From the NCBI GenBank assembly GCA_963920525.1, contig OY986435.1, positions 225,525,293 to 225,589,292 of the forward strand: DNA of 64,000 nt. Reading direction: 5' to 3'. Each line of letters starts with the position of its first letter. Within the stretch, counting starts at the first letter, position 1. Source of the DNA: Dichetophora obliterata (Eukaryota; Arthropoda; Insecta; Diptera; Sciomyzidae). The notes beneath the pieces are model-generated. The model was given only the letters and a program-made list of their open reading frames with translations. It did not search any database and was not told the origin of the DNA. Shown one piece after another: positions 11,922 through 21,130 of this stretch. The position numbers were made by a program, and so were the translations under genes.

Positions 11922-12050
11922 CCTAAAGAGGTCGGGGTATTTTAACTCTGTGGAAACGTTTGTAACACCGAAAAAAAAGCGTGGCCGGTATGGAAAAGTA
12001 TATATATTCTTGATCAGCGTCACCTCTTGAGTCGAAATACTTTACCTCTT
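11922..12050 (-). repeat. Fragment of the 34.2-35.4 kb microsatellite element
   Basis: On the minus strand this reads GATCAAGAATATATATACTT followed by CCATACCGGCCACGC, and ends with a GGTATA-type motif. It matches the right end of the element at 34.2-35.4 kb (35290-35390), which has GATCAGGAATATATGTACTT and ATACCGGCCACGCC. It is only a terminal fragment. Confidence 0.65.
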
Positions 12051-12364
12051 GAGTCGAAATACTTTGAAAATTGATTAAAATTAAATCAATGAAGTATTGT
12101 ATTTGTATTTGTATTGTATTTGTATTTATTTACGTGACTAGCTAGTACAACAAGATTTATTAAAGAAACCTTATAATTACAGTACCAGCTTCATGTATCT
12201 AGTTAATTATCATGAATATAACTTAAAAAGTAACATGAGTTATGACTTAAAATTAAGAATTTTTAAATAAAAATATAAAAAAAGAAAAAATACAAATTTT
12301 GCTTAAAACATAATAAAGTGATGTGAAAACAAATAAAGATTAATATCTAGTATTTTATATTATA

Positions 12365-13456
12365 TCATTGCAACAGTGGCAACAGTGAGAGATACATAGA
12401 TAATTTCTTTTTAAACTGCACAGCGTTATGAACAGATCTAAGCTCAATGGGTAAGAAGTTCCAAAGACGTATTGCGTAGACATAAAATTGTCTTTCCGAG
12501 GTTAAGCAAAAGTGTCGTATCTGGATTAAAATTTTAGTTCGAATTGAACTCGAAAAAAACAGTCTATCGCGTAAATATATAGGCTCACCAGAGTATATCA
12601 CTTTATGCAGCAGCACCAAAGTTCGGAATTTTAGTATATTATCGAAGGTCATATTACATATTTGCTTAGCATATTGTGAGACACTGTCACGACGTTTCAG
12701 TCCAAAGACGTATCTTGCGATGTTGTTGAAAAGCACACTAAGTTTTGCTTTGCAAAAAGCATCAAAATTTGCAAATAATTAACATCCGTAGAGTAGAGTG
12801 GTAAGAAGATAGGTTTTAGCAAGAACTAATCTATTTCGTAGTGGCGTAAAGTGTTGAGTTATCCACAGTACACGTAGCATTCCGTATACCCTACCAACGG
12901 TACTCCTAATATGCGCGCTCCATGACAACGTTCTATTAAAAATCATTCCAAGATTTTTAGCAGAATCTTCCAATTGTATTGCACAATTGTTTAGGATGAC
13001 TTTAGAAAAACTTGCAGTGTCTATTAGTCTTTTTGTTATAACTTAGCACTTTGACTTTTTCGGATTGAGACATAAACCGTTTTCGCCTGCCCATTTATTT
13101 ATTCGACTTAAATCATTATTAATGTTAGCTATACAATAAGATTCAAGATTCCGACTCCAACTTGCATACAACTGAACGTCATCTGCATACATGTGAATGT
13201 TACAGTTTTGAATAATATCAGGTAAATCGTTGATGTAAATTAAGAACAGGAGCGGCCCAAGGACAGATCCCTGTGGGACTCCACGTTTAACGGGTAAAAA
13301 AAATCAGATGTCAAATTATTTGAACATACAGCTTGCGATCTTTTAGACAGATACGACAGCACTAAGCTTGCTGCAGTTGATGAAAAATTGCAATAATTTA
13401 GAAGTTTGGTATGAAGGATAGTATGATCGACAGAATCAAATGCCTTTGAATGATCT
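12365..13456 (-). pseudogene. CR1-like RT, C-terminal half (broken)
   Basis: From 13456 downward the minus strand reads the remainder of the RT: SKAFDSVDHTIL, then the region of the YADD box (frameshifted, near 13200-13150), a 64-residue block with NLGMIFNRTLSWSAHI (12973-12779), and a 123-residue block ending in the thumb/C-terminal motif LWNFLPIELRS (12736-12365). The blocks are in different frames and carry stop codons, so no product is expected. It continues the pseudogene at 14804-15635 once the nested RTE element is removed. Confidence 0.8.
13444..13456. repeat. Target-site duplication of the nested RTE, left
   Basis: CTTTGAATGATCT is repeated exactly at 14791-14803. It is part of the CR1-like RT coding sequence (codons for DHSK), which shows that the RTE inserted into that gene. 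Confidence 0.9.
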
Positions 13457-14790
13457 TACTTACTTACATAGTTGGCGCTACAACCGTATGTCGGTCTTGG
13501 GCTCATCTAAGAATTTGCGCCAGCCATTTCTGTCTTTCGCTTGCTGGCGCCAGTTGGAAATTCCAAGCTTCGTCAGGTTGTCCTCTACTTGGTCTTTCCA
13601 ACGAAGATGCGGTCGTCCTCTTCTGCGTTGACCGCCGTTGGGTACCGAATCAAATGTTTTCTTCACTGGAGCATCGTCTTTCATGCGCTGAACATGACCA
13701 AGCCAGCGAAGCCGCTCGATTTTAATGCGCTTGACTATGTCGATGTCAGCGTACAGCTCATACAGTTCATCATTCCACCGTATTCGATACTCGCCATTGA
13801 CGCAGATTGGTCCGTAGATTTTACGAAGAATCTTTCTCTCGAATGCTCCTAAAGTCTTTTCATCTAAACTGCTCAGCGTCCAGGTTTGTGATGCGTAAAG
13901 TAGGACGGGCATGATGAGCGATTTATAGAGCGTAATTTTCGTTCGTCGAGAGAGGGCTCTGCTTCTCAATTGCCTACTGAGCCCAAAGTAACACCTACTG
14001 GCAAGAGTTATTCTTCGTTTGATCTCAATGCTGATGTCGTTGGTTGAATTAATGCTGGATCCCAGATAGACGAAGTTCTTCACAACCTCGAAGGAGGTAT
14101 TGTCAACGGTAACGTGGGTTCCAAGACGCTGGGACTGTTTGTTTGTTGACACTAAGTATTTCGTCTTATCTGCATTCACTGACAGACCCATTCGACTTGA
14201 CTCTCTTTCTAATCTGGAAAATGCTGCACTGACTTCGCGCGTATTATGGCCAATAATATCTATGTCATCAGCATACGCAAGCAGCATAACACTCTTGTAG
14301 AATATTGTGCCACTACGTCTCAGATCAACAGCTCGGATGATCTTTTCCATCATTAAGTTGAAAAAGTCGCACGATAAGGAATCACCTTGTCTGAAACCTC
14401 GTTTGGTAATAAATGGTGGGGAGAGGTCCTTCCCGATTTTAACTGCGCTGCTGGTGTTGCTCAGTGTCATCCTGCAAAGTCGTATTAGTTTTGCAGAAAT
14501 ACCAAATTCAGACATGGTGGAGTACAGGTGCTTCCTTATTGGGCTGTCGAAGGCGGCTTTGTAGTCGACAAAAAGATGGTGGGTGTCGACTTGTTTTTCT
14601 TGAGTCTTCTCCAAGATTTGTCGTAGCGTGAAAATCTGGTCGATGGTGGACTTTCCAGGTCTGAAGCCACACTGATAAGGTCCGATCAGTTCGTTTACAA
14701 TGGGCTTCAATCTTTCACATAAAACGCTCGACAGGACCTTATATGCGATATTAAGAAGGCTTATCCCACGGTAATTGGCACAGATAGTGG
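13457..14790 (-). mobile_element. 5'-truncated RTE-clade LINE nested in the CR1-like element
   Basis: This 1334-bp insertion is bounded by a 13-bp target duplication (13444-13456, 14791-14803). On the minus strand its 3' end is a short GTAA tandem repeat, as RTE elements have. It begins inside the RT coding region, so it is 5'-truncated and has lost its endonuclease. The same family has another 3' fragment at 3916-4130. Confidence 0.92.
13478..14710 (-). pseudogene. RTE-type reverse transcriptase, N-terminally truncated
   Basis: A 410-residue open stretch encodes the RT palm and C-terminal domain of an RTE-clade LINE. It starts at a Met preceding GPYQCGFRPGKSTIDQIF. It shows the palm motif FVDYKAAFDS (48-56), RQGDSLS (107-113) and the catalytic box YADD (146-149). 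The C-terminal region HLRWKDQVEDN...RNGWRKFL is typical of RTE proteins. RTE proteins are about 1000 residues, so the endonuclease half is missing. Upstream sequence to 14790 continues the RT (SLLNIAYKVLSSVL-like), so the Met is not a true start. The reading frame is unbroken, which suggests a fairly young copy, but it cannot be an autonomous element. Confidence 0.9.
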
Positions 14791-14803
14791 CTTTGAATGA
14801 TCT

Positions 14804-15635
14804 AACAGGATTAAAAAACTGACTTTGTTTTCATCTAGACCAGCACGAATGTTTTCAGTTACGTCTATAAGTGCGGTAACGTAGCTTCACTGAGCTCTAA
14901 AGCCAGACTGTCTATCACTTATAAGTTTATTTTTGTTAACAAACGTACTAATTTGGCGATGAAGTAATATTTCTAGTGCCTTAGAGAGGAAAGGTAAGAT
15001 AGCTATCGGGCGATAGTCGTTGCATGATTTGGGAATTGGTATAATTTTAGCTATTTTCCAGCTGCTTGGAAAAATAGATGTAGTTAGGATGGTGTTGAAA
15101 ATGTGGGTTATGAAATGTAATATCACAGGAAGAAGGGATTTTAGAAATACAGGGTACGTCTCATCAATGCCAGTGGCATTTGATTTGATTGCCAGAATGC
15201 TCTGAAGCACTTCGGATTGGTCAACGCAGTGAAACGAAAACATTAAATGTCTGCTAAGATTACCAAAGGAGTTAGTGTAGGTGTTGCCGTTGACATTTGG
15301 CATTGGAATATTTATGAATTTTTCGTTAAGATCGTTAACATCAACCACATTGCAACAACTTGTGTCGTTCTTACAACAACCTATTTTTTTAATTTCATTC
15401 CACATTTTCTTACTTTCAATTGCATTATCTAATTGTAGTAACTAAGTTTCAATTTTTTTGTTCGAATACCAACCTCTTTTCTTAATCGTTTAAATTCCGC
15501 ATACAATTCAGGAGTTTTAAATCGTTTCCACCGTTTGTATACTCTGTTGCGATCAGCTATGGCCGTTTTTATTGAGCTATTGAACCACTGCTTTTGTTGA
15601 AATTTTATGTTTAGTTTTAATGGGCACAGATTCAT
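14804..15635 (-). pseudogene. CR1-like endonuclease-RT linker and RT N-terminal half
   Basis: The minus strand from 15635 reads a linker (KQWFNSSIKTAIADRNRVYK, 15635-15429). It then reads a 172-residue block (15405-14887) with the RT finger motifs IIPIPKSCNDYRPIAILPFL and DRQSGFRAQ, followed after a stop by LIDVTENIRAGLDENKVSFL up to LLDHSK at 14804. At least one frameshift (near 15425) and one stop codon (near 14887) break it. It is the upstream half of the RT whose other half lies at 12365-13456. Confidence 0.85.
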
Positions 15636-16309
15636 AGCATTCTTAAATTATGTTGAAAAAAGTTTACCAGATCATCTACTGATGGCATGCCATAGATCGC
15701 ACTCCAATTAATATCGTTTACTTTTTGATTGAGTTGTGTATAGTCGATTTGTCTGAAGTTACGATAACTAAATGAGGTTGAAATTTTGTTGAATTGAAAA
15801 TCATATGTTAATAATATGAGATCATGTTTAGAAAATACAGGTACTTCAAGTTGATCATAGAAAAAAGCTTTGGCTATGTCGCTAACAAAGAAAAGATCTA
15901 GTAAGGTATTATTCGTGCTAGTGAAGTGGGTTGGCATAGAGGTATTAACCAAAAAGAGGCCTAGGGTAAGAGGCATGTTATCTGTTAGGTATTTTTCAAA
16001 CAGTAAGTTGCTATTGAAGTCGCCTGCGATAATAATATTCGAAAACGGAAGTGATATATTCTTAATTGTACTAAGAAGTAGCGTATTGTCCAAGGATCGG
16101 TTGGGACGATAAACACAGCCAATGAGCATTTTATTGTCACCACTTGCAATTGAGACACAAACATATTCAATTGTACTACCTACATCGGATTTGCATTCCA
16201 GTTTGCATGAAATGTTATTTCGCACATAAATTGCAGCTCCACCAGCGTGCCCTTGTCTGTCAGCACGGAAAATTTTAAAGCCGCCCAAGTGAAATAGTGC
16301 GTTAGGCAT
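15632..16309 (-). pseudogene. CR1-like APE-type endonuclease domain
   Basis: A 225-residue open stretch encodes an apurinic-type endonuclease domain, which nicks the target DNA in target-primed reverse transcription. Visible motifs are GGAAIYVRNNI, IGCVYRPN, the catalytic-type AGDFNSN, LLDLFFVSD and SKHDLI (SDH motif with K for D). The preceding strand reads VICVSETW then a stop, so the true N-terminus lies further up (about 16440) and is interrupted. The open stretch ends at a stop where the linker begins in another frame. It is part of a dead LINE copy. Confidence 0.85.
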
Positions 16310-16440
16310 TTCAACATTTCACCACGTCTCAGATACGCAAATTACATCTATACCAGAACCCACGAAAATATACCTAAATTCATCAATTTTATTTGTTAAG
16401 TGATTGATTTCAATACAATTTTGCAGAACTATAGTATATA

Positions 16441-17187
16441 TATTATATTTTATCAACAATTGTTTTTGTTTTAATTGGACAAAAACTTCAAGAATATAAA
16501 GGATTTTAGAATGTTAAAGACATTTTTTCATATACTTTCTTCATCAATTTTCTCAATTAATATTTTTTTAATTTTTTTAATTTATTCTCTTTAATTTGAT
16601 ATCAAATTTGTTGTGATAGGACATAAACTTCTATACTAAACAATTATTCAAAGATAGTTATGCTTTAAAATTTCAAAGTCCTGTAGGGACCAAACTAGAG
16701 GTAGGTGACCCGAAAAAAATATTTCAATATTTGTGATCAGCGTACACGAAAATGTAAAGAACCGATAACAAAGTGGGAGGAGTTTTTTAAAAGGTGTCAA
16801 TTGTTTTACAGTGTAATTAGCATATCTAATTCAAAATATACTCAATTCAAAATTCTATTTATCTTAATCAACTAAATACTCAAATCACAATTCTATTTTT
16901 TACATTATTCTCATTTTTTCACTCTTTTTCTTCCAATTAAGTAATTCTTTCTTGCAATTAAGTAAATCTTTCTTGCAATTCAATAATATTCCATTTATCA
17001 ACAACGTGCACACTAAAACGTGCATCAAAACAAGCCTGATACGTTTCTTCATAATAATTTATTCATTACTGGAACATTATTGATTACTGATTACTTTTGC
17101 ATGATTACTGACTTCTTAAAAAATCACTGAATACTTTTTTGCGTGATTATTGATTTTTTTAATGTAATAAAGGAATAAATATGTGTA
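16441..17187. other. No gene; contains interspersed repeat copy B
   Basis: 16590-16790 is the inverted copy of the repeat at 8640-8850. 17040-17160 holds several GATTACTGA-like words, which recur at 19330-19370 on the far side of the next element, so the flanks of that element look related. No coding signal was seen. Confidence 0.6.
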
Positions 17188-17985
17188 CACAGAAAAAACA
17201 AATTTAATGAACAGCATACGTTAAAATTAATTCATTGATTTTAATGAAAAATTCATTGAATTTTAATGAATTGCTCACAGTTTTTAACGTACTGTTCATT
17301 GAAATCAATGAAGTTATATTCATTAAAAATGTCTAAATAAATATCAATGATTTTCTTTCATTATTACTGATATTACATTGATTCCAGTTGTAATTCAAAT
17401 TTTAACGAACCATACATTGATTTTTAATGAACAGTTAATTGAATTCAATGTTTAGGTCATTAAATGCAATGTATAGTTCATTAAATTCAATGTAAAGGTC
17501 ATTGAATTCAATGTTTAGTTCATTGAATTTAATGAATGGTTCATTGAATTTAATGTATAGTTCATTGAATTCAATGTACTGTTCATTGATTTCAATGTAT
17601 AGTTCATTAAATTCAATGTATAATTCATTAAATTCAATGTAAAATTCATTAAATTCAATGTATAGTTCATTGAACTCAATGTATAGTTCATTAAATTCAA
17701 TGCATAGTTCATTAAATTCAATGTATTGAGTTCATTAAATTCAATGTATACTAATTTATTCCCTTCCCAATTTTGCTTGAAGTGAAACGCGAAGTTGTGA
17801 AGACGTGTGGCAATTGTGTGTGTAAATTTTAGATAAAAGGTGATAATAAATTAAATTAAAAGTGAAGAAAATGTTGTGCTTTGAATGTAATAGAAAATTT
17901 AAATCTGTTGAATTACTATTAGTATTAGTAACTAGTACGAAATATACCTGGCATTTTAAGTGACTGCTGCCATCATTTTAAAAAA

Positions 17986-18076
17986 ATGTTTACATTTTTA
18001 AAGGATGAAAACCACATAAAAGATAAAGCTGTGCAGGCAAAGTTGGCAGAAGTTGAAGATTTCACTAATTACAGTG
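17986..18076 (+). CDS. Exon 1 of a 177-residue element-borne protein
   Basis: ATG at 17986 opens 30 codons (MFTFLKDENHIKDKAVQAKL...) and ends in phase 1 before GTAAAC (18077). The 66-bp intron 18077-18142 ends TCTTTCCAG, a good acceptor with a pyrimidine run. The join keeps the frame: split codon G/AC gives Asp. This exon codes for a Lys/Glu-rich amphipathic stretch. It is inferred only from sequence; the continuous frame across a textbook intron supports it. Confidence 0.6.
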
Positions 18077-18142
18077 GTAAACTTAATTTTTCTCGAGGCT
18101 AAATAAATAAATATTTATTTTTTTTAATTAATATCTTTCCAG

Positions 18143-18585
18143 ACAGTACTGCTATGAAACCTATATGGAGCCTTCATGGGTATTTGGTGCCCACTCAAAA
18201 AGTATGCATTAAGGACAAGTTTGGAAGAAAAACTTTCCTAAAGCATACAATTACCAGTTCCCAAGAGGCATTCGTTTTTGTTGGAAGCAGCATCCAGGAA
18301 GTTGAGGAGCATATTGAGTTTTTAAAAACTAAAGGCGAAAATATTCAACCATTAATCCTTGCTGTTGGAGAGAAGAACTTCTCCTCATTCCAACAATTTT
18401 ATGTGTTCATGGATGGTGTAAAATTTCAATTTGCTAGTTTTATTAGAGCCGTAGATGTGTGCTTTAAAATTTTTCAATTATTTCAATTAAAGTATCCTGC
18501 GGCTTGCACTCTTGTGTGGGAGTTTATTGCCGTATATTTTTATAAATTTAAAAAATATTCAAAATCTTCGAAAATTTGTATATAA
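18143..18585 (+). CDS. Exon 2 of a 177-residue element-borne protein
   Basis: From the acceptor at 18142 the frame continues STAMKPIWSLHGYLVPTQKV and runs without a stop to 18585. The spliced protein would have 177 residues. It has no signal peptide, zinc-binding motif or DDE triad that I can see. The C-terminal part (GVKFQFASFIRAVDVCFKIF, then YPAACTLVWEFIAVYFYKFK) is hydrophobic/aromatic and resembles short proteins I have seen repeated in insect genomes, but I cannot name the family. The gene sits between the two mirror arrays, so it is probably carried by the element. It could be a host gene fragment or a helper protein; no function is claimed. Confidence 0.6.
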
Positions 18586-19430
18586 AATAAAAAATATTGT
18601 TGAAATTGTAAATATTTCCTTATTTTAAAAATGTTTAGAGAGGGATTAACAAATAATTCGTTGAATTTAATGCATAGATCATTCATTCCAATGAACTAAA
18701 TAGATTAAATTTAATGAAATATACATGGAATTCAGTGAACTGGATACATCAAATTTAATGAACTGTACAGTGAATCCAATAAACTAAATACATTAAATTC
18801 AGTGAACTTAATACATTAAATTCAATGAAATTAACATTAAATTCAATGAACTATACATTGAATTCAATGAACTATACATCGAATTCAATGAACTATAATA
18901 CATTGAATTCAATGAACTATACATTGAATTCAATGTAAGGTTCATTGAACTATACATTAAATTTAATGAACTATACATTGAATTCAATGAACTATACATT
19001 GAATTCAATGAACCTTACATTGCATTCAATAAACTTTACATTGAATTCAATGAACTTTTCATTAAATTCAATGAAAAAATCATTAATTTTGGCATTTTTT
19101 TAATGAACGTTTTCATTGAATTCAATGAAGTGTAAATTGATATTCTAGGAACCATTCATTGAAAATCACTAAGTTTAATGAACTATTCATTAAAGTATGA
19201 AGAAAATTCATTGAAATCAATGACCACAGTTCATTGGACCAAAATTAATGAATAATTCATTGAAATTAATGCACCTTTTCATTAATATAATGTACCTTTT
19301 TGGTTCAGTGTATGATTCATTGTAATAGTAGTTTTTTCTAATCATTACACGAAAACGATCATTACTGACAAACCCTGCCTTCAATGTCCCTCTTATTTAT
19401 GATGATTTTTTTCACCTTCTCCATAAATAT

Positions 19431-21115
19431 TGTAACGAACCTTTTCTTCTCTAGCCGAGGTATATCTCGCCGGCTCCAGGGTTCGTTGCCAAAAATTTAT
19501 TTTTTTCTCGGACTTCGTGGTGAATTCACGTTGAAAGAAATGAGACCAACTTATACTCGCTTCAACTCTTTTATTAAATAAATAAAAACTCGACTGCCGC
19601 CGTCTCCATTCTAAGAGAGTGACTCTCATGCGCGTTCGCCTCGTTGCTTGGCACTCGCTCTTCAGCACTCTCGTCGGTCTAGCACGAACTGGCCTTCCAA
19701 CACGCTCTGTGATCTTCGCTAGTCTACTGAGTTACGCCACCGACCTGTAGTAAAACTTCGGGTCGGCCCACTTGCGTCGCTCACCTAACTACGCTGGCCT
19801 CGTCTAACTGCTGAGTTACGCCACCGACCTGTAGTAAAACTTCGGGTCGGCCCACTTGCGTCGCTCACCTAACTGCGCTGGCCTCGTCTAACGGCTGAGT
19901 TACGCCACCGACCTGTTGTAAAACTTCGGGTCGGCCCACTTGCGTCGCTCACCTCACTACGCTGGCCTCGTCTAACTGCTGAGTTACGCCACCGACCTGT
20001 AGTAAAACTTCGGGTCGGCCCACTTGCGTCGCTCACCTAACTGCGCTGGCCTCGTCTAACGGCTGAGTTACGCCACCGACCTGTAGTAAAACTTCGGGTC
20101 GGCCCACTTGCGTCGCTCACCTCACTACGCTGGCCTCGTCTAACTGCTGAGTTACGCCACCGACCTGTAGTAAAACTTCGGGTCGGCCCACTTGCGTCGC
20201 TCACCTAACTACGCTGGCCTCGTCTAACTGCTGAGTTACGCCACCGACCTGTAGTAAAACTTCGGGTCGGCTCACTTGCGTCGCTTCAGCCTATTAAGCT
20301 TGCACTACCGATCTGTAGTAAAACTCCAGGTCGGTCTACGTGTGCACTACTTCTACTACTATTCCTACTAGATGACTTACCCAGGCCGTGGCTCGAACAG
20401 AACTCCCTTAAATCTAACTATGTCTCGCCTTATATAGGACAGTCGCAGAGCTTTTCCTAAATGCAAGCTCTCTTCTCGCTTTCTGATTGGCTGTCACTAC
20501 AGCTGATCTGGTGCTTTTCGATTACTATGTTTAGAACAGCTGACCGTGTGCTTTTGGTTTCTATGTTTGTCACAGCTGACCGTGTGCTTTCGTGGTTTGT
20601 GCCATGGGTGCCTTCCACCAGCCACTGGTGTGCTGGTTTCCTGCTAGATGGCGTTGTCTCTTCTTTCATCTACTTAATCTAATGTTATAAGCGGCAGCAG
20701 AGTTAATACGAACTAGCTTTATACAATACAATTCTTATTGTAAACATATTCCAATCGTTAATTACATACTAATTAGTAATACACTTAATTTGTAGTAACA
20801 ATAAATGAAAAGGTGATAAACATTTCAATATATTAAAATAATAATGAATTTAAATATTATCATTTACTTTATATAATATACATTTATATATTATCATATT
20901 TTAACTATTTTGTATGAAATAAAAAATGTTGTTGACTGAATTCATTACAGTATTTAAACAAAGTTATTTAGAAGTAAAATACAAAATCCAAAATAAAACA
21001 AGGGTGACTCACGATGAATGCTGATATGCTGCTTCGTGGTATGGTCGTCTCTGTTGTTGATGTGATGTTGCTGCCAATGTGTGGTTAAAATGCAGTAGCC
21101 ATTTTAGCCTTCACA
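19431..21115 (-). repeat. 3' LTR (left copy)
   Basis: This LTR matches 28882-30566 in length and sequence. As the 3' LTR of a minus-strand element it supplies the poly(A) signal AATAAA (minus; 19570-19575). It includes the 84-bp tandem array at 19727-20330 and a TATA box at 20429-20436. Confidence 0.95.
19727..20330. repeat. 84-bp tandem array inside the 3' LTR (seven units)
   Basis: Units begin CTGAGTTACGCCACCGACC at 19727, 19811, 19895, 19979, 20063, 20147 and 20231. The last grades into a diverged partial copy. Each unit contains CCGACC...GGTCGG, able to form a hairpin with a 15-base loop. The same array is at 29178-29781 in the other LTR. Confidence 0.95.
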
Positions 21116-21130
21116 TACCCCACCTACTTC
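21116..21130 (-). other. Polypurine tract
   Basis: On the minus strand GAAGTAGGTGGGGTA directly precedes the 3' LTR, the position where plus-strand DNA synthesis is primed. It overlaps the stop codon of the third ORF. Confidence 0.6.

Larger units (their letters stand above)
12100..16440 (-). mobile_element. CR1-like non-LTR retrotransposon, split by a nested RTE element
   Basis: On the minus strand the order is APE-type endonuclease (16440-15632), linker (15635-15429), RT fingers/palm (15405-14804), then after the nested insertion the RT palm and thumb (13456-12365), and a 3' tail of TACAAA-like repeats near 12115-12075. The two halves join within the RT motif DHSKAFDSVDH, which is cut by the insertion. 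Several frameshifts and stops make it inactive. CR1-like is judged from RT motif style; Jockey-related groups are an alternative. Confidence 0.85.
17188..19310. mobile_element. Element of two mirror-oriented ATTGAATTCAATG arrays around a small spliced gene
   Basis: 17200-17750 and 18650-19300 are dense in repeats of about 15 bp such as TTCATTGAATTCAATG and AATGAACTATACATTGAA. Between them lies a short two-exon gene. The ends read CACAGAAAAAACAAA and, inward from the right, CACTGAACCAAAAA, which is only partly matching. TA lies just outside each end. The layout (terminal repeats, long subterminal arrays, central gene) suggests a DNA transposon, but the superfamily is not recognised. Confidence 0.6.

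Noticed and set aside
17515..19008. Met/Asn/Leu repeat peptides (MNLMNYTLN-type) on the minus strand
   Set aside because: Chance readings of the ATTGAATTCAATG arrays.
19727..20330. CRISPR-like regularly spaced repeats
   Set aside because: Units are contiguous 84-bp tandem repeats with no unique spacers, inside an LTR of a eukaryotic element.
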